From assembly GCF_001874145.1 (NCBI RefSeq), contig NZ_MPCX01000001.1, forward strand, positions 310,001 to 374,000: a stretch of 64,000 nucleotides of DNA, given 5' to 3'. The notes under the pieces were generated by a model. That model was not told the DNA's origin. It made no database searches and saw only the letters and a program-made list of their open reading frames with translations. The position numbers and the translations under genes were made by a program. Shown piece after piece: positions 35,519-45,133 of this stretch (positions are counted from its first letter, which is position 1; every line of letters starts with the position of its first letter). The DNA is from Lacinutrix sp. MedPE-SW. Lineage in GTDB: Bacteria; Bacteroidota; Bacteroidia; Flavobacteriales; Flavobacteriaceae.

Positions 35519-36258
35519 TATTTTAATTTCTCGTTTGGTTTTATCGCTTTTTCTGGTTTAGAAACAATTAATCCAATGGTGAATATGGTATACATAAATA
35601 GAATTGCAAATAAGAATATTTGCCATTTTAAAATAATAAAGTTCCAATCTGCATCATAGAAATAAACTTCATAAAATGTCATAGGTGTTACTATTAACCA
35701 AAATAATAAAATACCAATGCTTATATATAAGTTTATAAGCTTGTAGAAGTATAATATTTGGTTAGATCTTAAAAGTTCAAAAAAATAGCTAAATACTAAA
35801 AACAATACCACTGCCAAACTAAGCAAGTCTATAATTTTAATAAATCCGTAGTTAAGGGCATTCCATTTAAATATTAATAGTAAAAAAGAAGTAAGTAAAA
35901 AGAAAAAAGCGATTATTTTAATACTTTTTTTTATAACAATATTTTTTGATGTTTTATAAAAATAGAAGGAAAAGAAAAGTGGACTGCCAATAATCCAAAA
36001 AATTTGGTACCACCAATAATTCTTTATAAAAACAGTATCTTTTATGGAGTTTGATAATGAATCAAGATAGTCGTAATTACCAATTAACTTTGTATAGTTT
36101 CCAAAATTTTCAACAAATACTGCATATATCAAAAAATAAATAAAGTAAATCACAGCTGTTCCTTTATATTTTTTTAAACAAAAAATACCAGTAACAGCTG
36201 CAATAATTTCTATTCCTTTTGTAATATTTGTAAAATTATTTTGAATAAATGATTCCAT
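35515..36258 (-). CDS. Seven-TM array protein B
   Basis: A 247-residue, seven-span protein of the array family. It has EIIAAVTGIFCLKKYKGTAV, FVENFGNYTKL, NYWWYQIFWIIGSPLFFSF, WLIVTPMTFYEVY-DADWNFIILK and a final span ending FMYTIFTIGLIVSKP. It starts from ATG seven bases after the stop of small protein B. The C-terminal tail (EKAIKPNEKLKY) is longer and basic, hence probably cytoplasmic. Confidence 0.85.
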   Translation of the reverse strand: MESFIQNNFTNITKGIEIIAAVTGIFCLKKYKGTAVIYFIYFLIYAVFVENFGNYTKLIGNYDYLDSLSNSIKDTVFIKNYWWYQIFWIIGSPLFFSFYFYKTSKNIVIKKSIKIIAFFFLLTSFLLLIFKWNALNYGFIKIIDLLSLAVVLFLVFSYFFELLRSNQILYFYKLINLYISIGILLFWLIVTPMTFYEVYFYDADWNFIILKWQIFLFAILFMYTIFTIGLIVSKPEKAIKPNEKLKY

Positions 36259-36265
36259 CCAAATT

Positions 36266-36757
36266 CTACTGAGGATAATTTGCTCCTGGAGGAGTACCTC
36301 CTTGTCCCATATTTAAAGGATCTGCATCAGGTATATCATTATTTCCTCCTAGTTGTGAACCTCCTTTATCTCCTATTCCTGAAGCTGTAGGCACTAAAAA
36401 CATTGTAGTATACCCAACATCCTCACCTTGAGTAGGGTAAGCACCTAAGTAAACACGAATACCATTCATATCAAAACCTAAATCACTACTTTGGTTTTGT
36501 GCATATACTATATAATTTTGAATATCTTCTAAGGACCACCAGGCCGAACGGTTATCTGCTTTATTAACAATATCTTTACTAATAAGTGCATGTCTAGAGT
36601 TATAAGCTTTGTCTAAAACTCTTGCTTCGCTAGGTGTTATAACACCTGTAGGCTTTGTAACTTCTACAGCACCTTCATCTGTGTTTTTATTGCATATAAA
36701 ATACATAATAAGTGCGCCAATAATTAAGCCTAATAAAAGGGTAATAAAATTTTTCAT
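36266..36757 (-). CDS. Small array protein B, membrane-anchored, ending YPQ
   Basis: A 163-residue protein with an N-terminal membrane span (about 4-21) that gives no clear lipobox, so it is likely an anchored periplasmic or cytoplasmic domain. It shares with small protein A: PTGVITPSEARVL (36-48), DNRSAWWSLEDIQNYI (68-83), NGIRVYLGAYPT (98-109), and TMFLVPT (118-124). A Gly/Pro/Asp-rich low-complexity tail ends in NYPQ. It has no known family. The pairing with an immediately following 7TM gene is repeated in both halves of the array. Confidence 0.8.
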   Translation of the reverse strand: MKNFITLLLGLIIGALIMYFICNKNTDEGAVEVTKPTGVITPSEARVLDKAYNSRHALISKDIVNKADNRSAWWSLEDIQNYIVYAQNQSSDLGFDMNGIRVYLGAYPTQGEDVGYTTMFLVPTASGIGDKGGSQLGGNNDIPDADPLNMGQGGTPPGANYPQ

Positions 36758-36903
36758 TGTGATTTGATTAATTTGTTGGTTATTAAAATTATTATAAATT
36801 ACTTTTTCAAAATCATAAAAGCCTAAAATGTTAAGCTCTTTTTGTAAAGTGTAATTTTAGTTAATAGCGTTTTAAATGTAGTGAAAAAAATCCATTAAAA
36901 AAT
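36758..36903. other. Intergenic gap between the two array modules
   Basis: An AT-rich spacer of 146 bases, the only substantial gap in the array. It probably holds the promoter of the second module (small B to kinase) on the minus strand. No hairpin with a T-run is evident. Confidence 0.5.
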
Positions 36904-37605
36904 TTAATTTTCTGGTTTTGAAACAATTAAACCAATAGAAAAGACAGAATACATAAATATATTTGCAAATATGTATATACTTCTTTTTAGTTGTTTAAAA
37001 TAGATATCTTCTGTTATATAATATTTATCGAAAAATACTACTGGCGTCACAATTAACCACCAAAGAAAAATAGTGATACTCACATAAAAGTATAATGATT
37101 TTGAAAACATTAGCACTTTTTCACTTTGTAAGATTTCTATAAAATATAATGTTGTACACAATAATATAAATATTGCTTCAATTATATAAATTTGAGAATA
37201 TGTACCTATAAATAGGTTTTCAAAATCATTTAAAACAACTACAATAAAAGCAATAATGTAAGTTATACTTAAATATTTAACATACCTTTTATGTTCTTTT
37301 TTAATTAAGATTTTATGGTAAAAAACAGCAAAAAGTAATACAGCTATAAAATCGAAAAATAAGGTATACCACCAATAATTAGCTTCAAACTTAGTACCTG
37401 CTATAAAACTTAAAAAAGAAAAAGAATTACAGTAATATGTATACATAGCAAGCACATCTATAAAAAATAGATACACTAAAATGCTTATAAAAAATGTAGC
37501 TGATGTATTTTTATATTTTTTTATATGAAACACACCTATTACGGCTGCAATAAATTGTAAACCGTGAGTAATTATGTGATTGTTTTTAAATAAAAACTCT
37601 AACAT
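36904..37605 (-). CDS. Seven-TM array protein A
   Basis: A 233-residue, seven-span protein. I start at ATG 37605 (GTG one codon upstream is possible). It has the family pattern: a first span with QFIAAVIGVFHIKKYKNTSA, NYWWYTLFFDFIAVLLF, WLIVTPVVFFDKYYITEDIYFKQLK, and the final FANIFMYSVFSIGLIVSKP. It follows small protein A by six bases. It differs from B-D in replacing the DW-F loop with EDIYFKQLK. Confidence 0.85.
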   Translation of the reverse strand: MLEFLFKNNHIITHGLQFIAAVIGVFHIKKYKNTSATFFISILVYLFFIDVLAMYTYYCNSFSFLSFIAGTKFEANYWWYTLFFDFIAVLLFAVFYHKILIKKEHKRYVKYLSITYIIAFIVVVLNDFENLFIGTYSQIYIIEAIFILLCTTLYFIEILQSEKVLMFSKSLYFYVSITIFLWWLIVTPVVFFDKYYITEDIYFKQLKRSIYIFANIFMYSVFSIGLIVSKPEN

Positions 37606-37611
37606 CACTTA

Positions 37612-37965
37612 CTATTGAGGATAAGATCGACCTCCGCCAACTCCACCTCTATCCATACCACTTGCTTCTGCTATATCTGCGTTTTCTCCATCTTTTTCTT
37701 CAGTTGGAACCATGAAAATAGTAGTTAAACCTTTTGGGTCTGTTTCTGTTGTTTCGACTCCTAAATAGAATCTAATTCCGTTTACATTTGGATTTTCATT
37801 TTTAATTAATTCAATATACTGTTCCATGTCTTCTAAAGAATACCAAGACGATCTATTATCATCTTGTCCTGCAGAGCTTTTATTAGCACTTGCTCTTAGT
37901 CTTGTCCAGTTATCGTTTAATTCTTTTGCTTGTTTTGGAGTAATAATCCCACTTGGATTAGGCAT
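37612..37965 (-). CDS. Small array protein A, soluble, ending YPQ
   Basis: A 117-residue protein with no signal peptide or anchor, so it is probably cytoplasmic, unlike small protein B. Shared motifs are PSGIITPKQAKEL (4-16), DNRSSWYSLEDMEQYI (36-51), NGIRFYLGV (62-70), and TTIFMVPT (81-88). The Gly-rich tail ends SYPQ. It is the first gene of the block, followed six bases later by a 7TM gene. Function unknown. Confidence 0.8.
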   Translation of the reverse strand: MPNPSGIITPKQAKELNDNWTRLRASANKSSAGQDDNRSSWYSLEDMEQYIELIKNENPNVNGIRFYLGVETTETDPKGLTTIFMVPTEEKDGENADIAEASGMDRGGVGGGRSYPQ

Positions 37966-38029
37966 AATATTTAGTTTTGGTTAATAGCGTTATAATTTTT
38001 AAAAATAATAATTTTAATTTAATAGTTGG

Positions 38030-39568
38030 TTAACCTAACCAACCTTCTCTATCCATACTTCTATATTGTATAGCTTCACTTATATGGTTTCCGTTTATAT
38101 TTTGTGCACCTTCTAAATCTGCAATTGTTCTAGAGACTTTTAATATTCTATCATATGCTCTAGCAGATAAATTTAAACGCTCCATAGCTGTTTTTAATAA
38201 TTGCTTAGAATTATTATCTAATTCACAATATTTATTTATTTGTTTTGTGTTCATTTGGGCATTGTAATGAACTGTTGTAAAATCTGCAAACCGCTTAGAT
38301 TGTACTTCTCTTGCTTTAGTAACTCGTTTTCTAATAGTTATTGAAGACTCTCCTTTTCTGCTATCACTTAATTTATCGAAAGGCACGGGAGTGACTTCAA
38401 TATGTATATCTATTCTATCTAGTAATGGTCCAGAAATTTTACTTAAATAGCGCTGCATTTCTGCTGGGCTGGAAGTTATTGGTGAATCTGGATCGTTAAA
38501 ATAGCCACTAGGACTTGGATTCATACTAGCAACAAGCATAAAAGATGATGGATATGTTACTGTAAATTTTGCTCTAGAAATAGTCACCTCTCTATCTTCT
38601 AAAGGTTGTCGCATGACTTCTAAAACTTCACGTTTAAATTCTGGTAATTCATCTAAAAATAAAACACCATTATGACATAATGAAATTTCTCCTGGTTGCG
38701 GATAACTACCGCCGCCAACTAAAGCAACATTTGAAATGGTATGATGTGGACTTCTAAATGGGCGTTGAGCCATTATGCCTGAGTCTGCTTTTACACGACC
38801 AACTACAGAATGTATTTTGGTAGTTTCAAGAGCTTCATCTAAAGTCATTGGAGGTAAAATACTTGGCAGCCGTTTTGCTAACATTGTTTTTCCTGCTCCA
38901 GGTGGACCTATTAAAATTATATTATGTCCTCCAGCAGCTGCGATTTCCATACAACGTTTTATAGACTCTTGACCTTTTACATCACTAAAATCAAATTCAG
39001 GGTAATTTAAGTTTTTTTCAAACTCTTCTTTCGTGTTTATTATAGTTTGTTGAATAGGTTCATTTTTATCAAAAAAATTAATGAGTTGTTTTATATTATC
39101 AACACCATAAACCTCTAATCCCTCAACAATAGCTGCTTCTTTAGCATTTTGAGAAGGTAAAATAAAACCTTTATAACCTTCTGCTAAAGCTTTAACTGCA
39201 ATAGGTAATGCGCCTCGAATTGGTTGCAAACTACCATCGAGAGATAATTCTCCCATAATTAAATAGCGTTCTAAATCTGGTGCTTGTATTTGTTTTGAAG
39301 CTGCTAAAATGCCTATTGCTAATGTTAAATCATAAGCGCTACCTTCTTTTCGTAAATCGGCAGGCGCCATATTAATGGTTATTTTTTTTCCAGGAATTTT
39401 ATAACCATTATTTTGCAATGCTGCAGCAATACGATAATTACTTTCTTTTATAGCATTATCTGGTAGTCCAACTAAATGATAACCAATACCTGAGTCAACA
39501 TTGACTTCAACGGTTATAGTTGTAGCTTCCACGCCAAAAACGGCGCTTCCAAATACTTTTTTTAGCAT
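38030..39568 (-). CDS. comM: YifB/ComM family Mg-chelatase-like AAA+ ATPase
   Basis: A 512-residue hexameric helicase-type protein. The N-terminal Lon-substrate-like ChlI domain (about 20-140) is followed by the AAA domain with Walker A GPPGAGKTM (about 220) and Walker B LFLDELPEF. A C-terminal Mg-chelatase domain follows (about 400-512, NLSARAYDRILKVSRTIADL). ComM promotes branch migration of integrated single-stranded DNA during natural transformation in Vibrio (known). Here it may serve recombination generally. It stands alone, about 65 bases upstream of the array. Confidence 0.93.
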   Translation of the reverse strand: MLKKVFGSAVFGVEATTITVEVNVDSGIGYHLVGLPDNAIKESNYRIAAALQNNGYKIPGKKITINMAPADLRKEGSAYDLTLAIGILAASKQIQAPDLERYLIMGELSLDGSLQPIRGALPIAVKALAEGYKGFILPSQNAKEAAIVEGLEVYGVDNIKQLINFFDKNEPIQQTIINTKEEFEKNLNYPEFDFSDVKGQESIKRCMEIAAAGGHNIILIGPPGAGKTMLAKRLPSILPPMTLDEALETTKIHSVVGRVKADSGIMAQRPFRSPHHTISNVALVGGGSYPQPGEISLCHNGVLFLDELPEFKREVLEVMRQPLEDREVTISRAKFTVTYPSSFMLVASMNPSPSGYFNDPDSPITSSPAEMQRYLSKISGPLLDRIDIHIEVTPVPFDKLSDSRKGESSITIRKRVTKAREVQSKRFADFTTVHYNAQMNTKQINKYCELDNNSKQLLKTAMERLNLSARAYDRILKVSRTIADLEGAQNINGNHISEAIQYRSMDREGWLG

Positions 39569-39678
39569 GGACTGATTAGTTTAGAAACTAAATGTAGGAA
39601 AAATTATATTAAAAAAAAATCTTTATAAATAGGAACAGCTTTAAACTTTATAAAAATAAAATAATTACAAACTAAATT

Positions 39679-41301
39679 TTAGTTTGCTTCTACGGTCACA
39701 AAATTAAAATCACTACCATTAAATAAGCCTTTATCACTTAATTTAAGTGCTGGTATTACTAATAAAGCCATAAATGATAACGACATATATGGTGCGTTTA
39801 GCTTGCTTCCCATTTGTTTTGCCATAGCATCAAGCGTTGCGTATTGTTCACCTATAGTTTCTCCATTTTTATCACTCATTATTCCTGCAACAGGTAATGC
39901 TACTGTTTTTGTTTCAGAATTGTTTACCGCCGAAATTCCTCCTTTTGCTTCAATTATGGCATTTACAGCTTTACAAATAGCGTCATCACTTACACCAACA
40001 GCAATAATATTATGCGAATCGTGACCAACAGAACTGGCGATTGCGCCTTTTTTTAATCCGAAATTTTTTATAAAAGCAACAGCAGGTTTTGCATTATTAT
40101 AACGATTTACAACCGTAATTTTTAAAACATCGGTTTCTGTATTAGAAATTAAATTACCATTATCTATCAAGCTATTTGTTATAACTTGATTGGTGACTAA
40201 CTCGCCATCTAAGCATTCTATAACTCTTATTTTTTTTGCTGAAGATTCGTATCTAAATTCTGAAATTTCTTTTTTGTCACAATTAAAATTATTGAGATTT
40301 TTAAATGCAACATCTTTAATATTTACTTTCCCAAAGTCGTAAACTAACGCCCCATTTATATAGGTTTGAAGTGTTTTAAATTGCTTTAAATCTTCAACAA
40401 CTATAAAATCTGCAGCATCATTTTCTTGTAACAAACCAACATCTAAATTATAATGTTTTACAGGATTTATACATGCGGCTTGCAATACTTTAAACAAGTC
40501 TATTTCTTTTGCAATGGCGCGCACACAAAGTTTATTTATATGATTTAATAATAAATCATCTGGATGTTTATCATCACTACAAAACATTATGTTTTCAAAA
40601 TGTTCTGGTAACAAGTCTATTAAAGCTTCAAAATTTTTAGCGGCACTACCTTCACGAATAATAACTTTCATCCCTTTTTGTAGTTTTTCTAACGCTTCGT
40701 CGTAAGTAAAACATTCGTGATCTGTAGAAATTCCTGCGGCAATATATTTTGAAATATCGTCACCTCGTAAGCCTGGTGCATGCCCATCTACTGGTTTGTT
40801 ATAATGTTTTGCCCAAGCTATTTTTTTTAGTACTTCTTCATCATTAAAAAGTACACCGGGATAGTTCATCATTTCGGCAAGGTATTTTATATCTGGATTT
40901 GCCATTAATGTTTTAATATCGTCACTATCTATAACTGCTCCAGCCGATTCAAAGTTTGTAGCAGGCACACAAGATGGTGCTCCAAAATTAAATTTAAACG
41001 GTGTTTGCTTTCCATTTTCAATCATGAATTCAACACCTTTAACACCAAGTACATTTGCTATTTCGTGAGGATCACTAACTGTAGAAACAGTTCCATGGCG
41101 TACTGCCAATTTAGCAAACTCGCTTGGCACTAACATAGAGCTTTCTATATGAATGTGAGCATCTACAAATCCTGGTAAAATATAATGATTAACGTCATGG
41201 TCTTTTTCTTCTATTGATGCTATTTTACCAGCTTTAATAGTTATTTCTCCTTTGTAAATACGTTTATTTTGGATGTCTACTATTTGACCTTGAATTTTCA
41301 T
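39679..41301 (-). CDS. ade: Adenine deaminase
   Basis: A 540-residue amidohydrolase of the Ade family. The metal site begins in [10 protein letters not shown] (about 48-57), followed by [17 protein letters not shown], a [18 protein letters not shown] stretch with catalytic His, and [10 protein letters not shown]. The C-terminal part has [19 protein letters not shown], which is typical of bacterial adenine deaminases. It converts adenine to hypoxanthine and ammonia in purine salvage, using Mn or Fe. Single gene; the terminator at 41336 isolates it from dsbD. Confidence 0.93.
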   Translation of the reverse strand: MKIQGQIVDIQNKRIYKGEITIKAGKIASIEEKDHDVNHYILPGFVDAHIHIESSMLVPSEFAKLAVRHGTVSTVSDPHEIANVLGVKGVEFMIENGKQTPFKFNFGAPSCVPATNFESAGAVIDSDDIKTLMANPDIKYLAEMMNYPGVLFNDEEVLKKIAWAKHYNKPVDGHAPGLRGDDISKYIAAGISTDHECFTYDEALEKLQKGMKVIIREGSAAKNFEALIDLLPEHFENIMFCSDDKHPDDLLLNHINKLCVRAIAKEIDLFKVLQAACINPVKHYNLDVGLLQENDAADFIVVEDLKQFKTLQTYINGALVYDFGKVNIKDVAFKNLNNFNCDKKEISEFRYESSAKKIRVIECLDGELVTNQVITNSLIDNGNLISNTETDVLKITVVNRYNNAKPAVAFIKNFGLKKGAIASSVGHDSHNIIAVGVSDDAICKAVNAIIEAKGGISAVNNSETKTVALPVAGIMSDKNGETIGEQYATLDAMAKQMGSKLNAPYMSLSFMALLVIPALKLSDKGLFNGSDFNFVTVEAN

Positions 41302-41335
41302 AATTTATTAGTGTTTTAAGCCGTTATAACGCAGT

Positions 41336-41376
41336 AAAAAAAAAGAATCTTATTACATATTTAAGATTCTTTTTAT
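41336..41376. terminator. Intrinsic terminator of the pabB-tilS-dsbD unit
   Basis: Stem GAATCTTA/TAAGATTC flanked by A- and T-runs. It lies downstream of dsbD on the minus strand. Confidence 0.75.
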
Positions 41377-41413
41377 TTAATTATATAAATAAGATTTTTA
41401 TATACTTAATAAT

Positions 41414-43807
41414 TTATTTCTTCTTAAAATTCTCTAAACCTTTTTTAAGCCATTCTAAATATTCTTCATCATTTGGAGTATAAGCGGTAGTATGGTTTAG
41501 CATTTCCATATCGTGATTTAGTAATACATAAAACGGTTGTGAGTTATTTTGAAATGTTACTGTTTGTAAAGTTGCCCATTTATCGCCAATAGTTTTTATA
41601 CTTTTTAAACTACCATTAGATTTTAAAAATTTAAATTGTTCATTTTCTGGCAATTCCTTTCTATCATCTACATACAGTGAAATAATAATATATTCATCGT
41701 TTAAAATATTATAAATATCGTCTTCACTCCACACTTGTTCTTCCATTTTACGGCAGTTTACACAAGCATAACCTGTAAAATCTAGCATTATAGGTTTATT
41801 GGATGCTTTTGCCGCTGCTACGCCTTCGTTTAAATCTTTATAACAATTTAAACCTAAAGGACATTCAGATTCTTTTTCATAAATACTATACCATAATGGC
41901 GGCGGAAAACCACTTAACATCTTTAAGTTAGCATATTTAGTATTTGTTAAACCTGGAATTAAATATACTGTAAATGCAAAAACTAAAAATATAAAAGACC
42001 AACGCCATTTTGTAGGCTTTTTATATGGACCATCGTGTGGAAATTTTATTTTTCCAAATAGATATAATAGTAAGCCAATACCAACAATTATCCAAAGTCC
42101 AATAAAGACTTCTCTTTTTAATAATCCCCAATGTTTTACAAGATCTGCATTTGATAAAAACTTTAAGGCTAAAGCTATTTCTATAAAACCTAAAACGACT
42201 TTTACTGTTGTTAACCAACCTCCAGATTTTGGTAAAGAATTTAACCATTTTGGAAACATAGCAAATAAAGTAAATGGTAAAGCTAATGCTAGACCAAAAC
42301 CACTCATTCCCATGGTTAATTGTGTTGCGCCACCATCGCTAGTTAAAGAGCTTCCTAATAAAGTTCCTAAAATTGGACCTGTGCATGAAAACGATACTAT
42401 AGCTAAGGTTAGCGCCATAAAAAATACTCCTATTAATCCACCTACACTATTTGCTTTACTATCTAAAGCAGCACTCCACGAATGCGGTAATGTTAACTCA
42501 TAATAACCAAAAAATGAGAATGCAAATGCTATAAATATGACGAAAAATATAATATTTAGAGTCACATTTGTAGATATATTATTTAAAATTTCTGGGTCTA
42601 AAGAGTCTAAAACATGAAATGGTAAGCTTAATAAAAAGTAAATTAAAAAGATGAAAAAACCATACATTACAGAATTTGCAATTCCTTTTTGAGAGTTTCC
42701 TGCACTTTTAGTAAAAAACGAAACTGTTAAAGGAATCATAGGAAAAACACATGGTGTTAACAAGGCTATTAATCCTCCTAAAAACCCTAAAAAGAAAATG
42801 GTAAGGTTACTTTTTTCTTCTACATCTTCTGCTTTTTCAAACTTTTCTTTTCCTTTTATATCTAATGCAAGTGCTTTAGATTGTTCAATATCATAATCGC
42901 TAAGTTGTGTTGCTCCAGAAGATTTTAATAAATCTCCAGAAAGCGATGTTTGAAACTCAAAGGTTTCTGGTGCAAGGCATTTTTCGTTATCACAAACTTG
43001 AAAAAACACTTCTGCTTTTATAACTTTTACTTCTGGATTTAAAAGTTTTATTTTTTGTTTGAATGTTGCTTCTTTTTCAAAATACTTAACATCCATATTA
43101 AAAACGTCTTCAAAAACTTTTTTAGATTTTGATTCTGAAGTTTCTCCTATTACTTCATAGTCTTTAGACTCAGTATCGAATGTAAATTCTGTAGCAATTG
43201 GTCCATCGTCTGCATTATTTTCTTGTGAATAGAAATGCCAATCGCCATCTATTACTGCTTTATATTCTATCTCATATTCTGTATCTGAAAGTTTATTGGC
43301 TTTCGAGGTCCATTTTACAGGCTCTAAAATATTAGATTGATTACCTACAACATTGTTTGGTGTTGGTAATTGAAAGGTTAAAATTTCACTTTCAAAAATA
43401 CATTGTTTATCGTCACAGGCTTGAAAGCTAACCTCTGCTTCTATGGCAATAATATTTTTATTTACCAACTCTATACGTTGCGTGAATGTTGCAGAATCAT
43501 CAAAAAACGTAAGATCCATATCAAAAACCTTATCGTGTTTTGTTATACTTCTACTCTCTTTTGTTTTACCTATTATTTTATAATCTTCACCTTCATTATT
43601 ATATGTAAACGCTGTTGGTAAAGCGCCACCTTCTGGTAACGTTTGTGAGTATAAATGCCATTTCGATTCTATATCTGCATTAAATATTAAGTTATACTCT
43701 GTATCAGATATTTTTTCTACACTTGTGCTCCATTTTACAGGATTAAGTTGTGCTGTTACACTATTTATTGAAAATAAAACTAAGATAAAAGCTATAAATT
43801 GCTTCAT
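41414..43807 (-). CDS. dsbD: DsbD family protein-disulfide reductase with duplicated N-domain
   Basis: A 797-residue protein with a signal peptide (1-19). Two tandem DsbD-alpha-like domains occupy about 20-150 and 165-290. They share VKW(S/T) starts and end in Cys motifs FQACDDKQC and FQVCDNEKC. The membrane domain of about eight spans carries TPCVFPMIPL and SFSCTGPILG, the two redox Cys of the CcdA fold. The C-terminal thioredoxin domain has YACVNCRKME (about 680). It passes electrons from cytoplasmic thioredoxin to periplasmic thiol partners. Its ATG overlaps the tilS TGA by four bases. Confidence 0.92.
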   Translation of the reverse strand: MKQFIAFILVLFSINSVTAQLNPVKWSTSVEKISDTEYNLIFNADIESKWHLYSQTLPEGGALPTAFTYNNEGEDYKIIGKTKESRSITKHDKVFDMDLTFFDDSATFTQRIELVNKNIIAIEAEVSFQACDDKQCIFESEILTFQLPTPNNVVGNQSNILEPVKWTSKANKLSDTEYEIEYKAVIDGDWHFYSQENNADDGPIATEFTFDTESKDYEVIGETSESKSKKVFEDVFNMDVKYFEKEATFKQKIKLLNPEVKVIKAEVFFQVCDNEKCLAPETFEFQTSLSGDLLKSSGATQLSDYDIEQSKALALDIKGKEKFEKAEDVEEKSNLTIFFLGFLGGLIALLTPCVFPMIPLTVSFFTKSAGNSQKGIANSVMYGFFIFLIYFLLSLPFHVLDSLDPEILNNISTNVTLNIIFFVIFIAFAFSFFGYYELTLPHSWSAALDSKANSVGGLIGVFFMALTLAIVSFSCTGPILGTLLGSSLTSDGGATQLTMGMSGFGLALALPFTLFAMFPKWLNSLPKSGGWLTTVKVVLGFIEIALALKFLSNADLVKHWGLLKREVFIGLWIIVGIGLLLYLFGKIKFPHDGPYKKPTKWRWSFIFLVFAFTVYLIPGLTNTKYANLKMLSGFPPPLWYSIYEKESECPLGLNCYKDLNEGVAAAKASNKPIMLDFTGYACVNCRKMEEQVWSEDDIYNILNDEYIIISLYVDDRKELPENEQFKFLKSNGSLKSIKTIGDKWATLQTVTFQNNSQPFYVLLNHDMEMLNHTTAYTPNDEEYLEWLKKGLENFKKK

Positions 43808-45120
43808 TGTTGATATGTGATTTTTAATATGTTATCTGTTTGATTTGTTGCTTTAAACAACGCACTACTTCTATAATTTATAACCCAAACTATGGTATTG
43901 TTTGAGGTTAAAACGAGGCATTTTTCTTTAGCTCGTAACGACAGTTTTTCGTCTTTAAAAAACTTACTTAGTTTCTTTTTTCCTGTCATTCCCAACGGGT
44001 AAAAATAGTCTCCTTTTTCCCATTGTCTTACTTTTAAAGGAAAGTTTAACAGTTTTTGGTCTAAATAAATAGTAGATTTTGTATTTTTCTCTAGTTTTTC
44101 AACGCGTTCTATAGATAATAAACCGTTAGCAATTTCAATACTTTTAGATGGTTTTTCTATTGTAATTTCTTTAAATGCAGTAACAGTTGTGTTTTCTGTT
44201 AAAACTAATGTTTCTCTATTTTTTAACAGTGTATGGGTGTTAGACATTATTTGTTTTCCGCTTTGCGCGTGCAATAAATTTTCAAGTACGTTCCAATCTG
44301 TAAAACCATAGATTTTAAAAACCTCAAATAAATAAGCTTTTGGTTGTTTTAGATTTTTAAATTCTTGTATTTTATAAATTACGGCTTCACTATCGCGTTG
44401 TATAATTGCACGTTTTAAAACTGCACTTACACTTTCTTGAACAATAGCTTTGGTATCTTTTAAATTATCTAGTGTAGTTTCTACATTTTTAAGTAACGTA
44501 GGATTTATTTCTTTTAAAATAGGAATGACATCGTGTCGTAATTTGTTTCTTAAATATTTTGTTGAAGCATTACTACTATCTTCTCGCCATGTTATATTTT
44601 TAGATTTTGCATAGTACTCTAAACTTTCTCTTGAAAACTTAAGTAATGGTCTCACGATATTTTCGTTACGCTCTGGAATACCTGTTAAACCTTCAATTCC
44701 TGTACCACGTGTAAAATTTATTAGTACAGTTTCTAGATTATCATCTGCATGATGTGCTGTTAATATATAGTCGAATTGTAATTGCCTTGCTAAATCAAAA
44801 AACCAATTATAACGTAATGTTCTGGCTGCCATTTGTATTGAGCTTTTTTCTGCTTTAGCATAAGCTTCTGTATTAAAATGTTGTATAAAAACTTCTATAT
44901 CTAATGTTTTTGCTAATTCTAAAACAAAAGCTTCATCGGTATCACTTTCATTTCCGCGTAAATTAAAATTACAATGTGCTAGCGCAATATTTAAATTTAA
45001 CTTTGAACACAAATGAGTTAAAACAACACTATCTAAACCTCCAGAAACCGCAATAAGAATTTTAGCCTTTTTTAAATAAGGCATATTATTCTCTATATTA
45101 TTTTTAAAGGCATTAAACAT
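43804..45120 (-). CDS. tilS: tRNA(Ile)-lysidine synthase TilS
   Basis: A 438-residue N-type ATP pyrophosphatase. The PP-loop is AVSGGLDSVV (24-33). Also present are HCNFNLRGNES (about 49-59), AARTLRYNWF, TAHHADDNLETVLINFTRGTG, and REDSSNASTKYLRNKLRHDVIP. A C-terminal domain is present (FPLKVRQWEKGDYFYPLGM). It converts C34 of tRNA-Ile(CAU) to lysidine, so it is essential in most bacteria. It lies between pabB (13 bases upstream) and dsbD (4-base overlap). Confidence 0.95.
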   Translation of the reverse strand: MFNAFKNNIENNMPYLKKAKILIAVSGGLDSVVLTHLCSKLNLNIALAHCNFNLRGNESDTDEAFVLELAKTLDIEVFIQHFNTEAYAKAEKSSIQMAARTLRYNWFFDLARQLQFDYILTAHHADDNLETVLINFTRGTGIEGLTGIPERNENIVRPLLKFSRESLEYYAKSKNITWREDSSNASTKYLRNKLRHDVIPILKEINPTLLKNVETTLDNLKDTKAIVQESVSAVLKRAIIQRDSEAVIYKIQEFKNLKQPKAYLFEVFKIYGFTDWNVLENLLHAQSGKQIMSNTHTLLKNRETLVLTENTTVTAFKEITIEKPSKSIEIANGLLSIERVEKLEKNTKSTIYLDQKLLNFPLKVRQWEKGDYFYPLGMTGKKKLSKFFKDEKLSLRAKEKCLVLTSNNTIVWVINYRSSALFKATNQTDNILKITYQQ

Positions 45121-45133
45121 GTGTTACTGCTTA

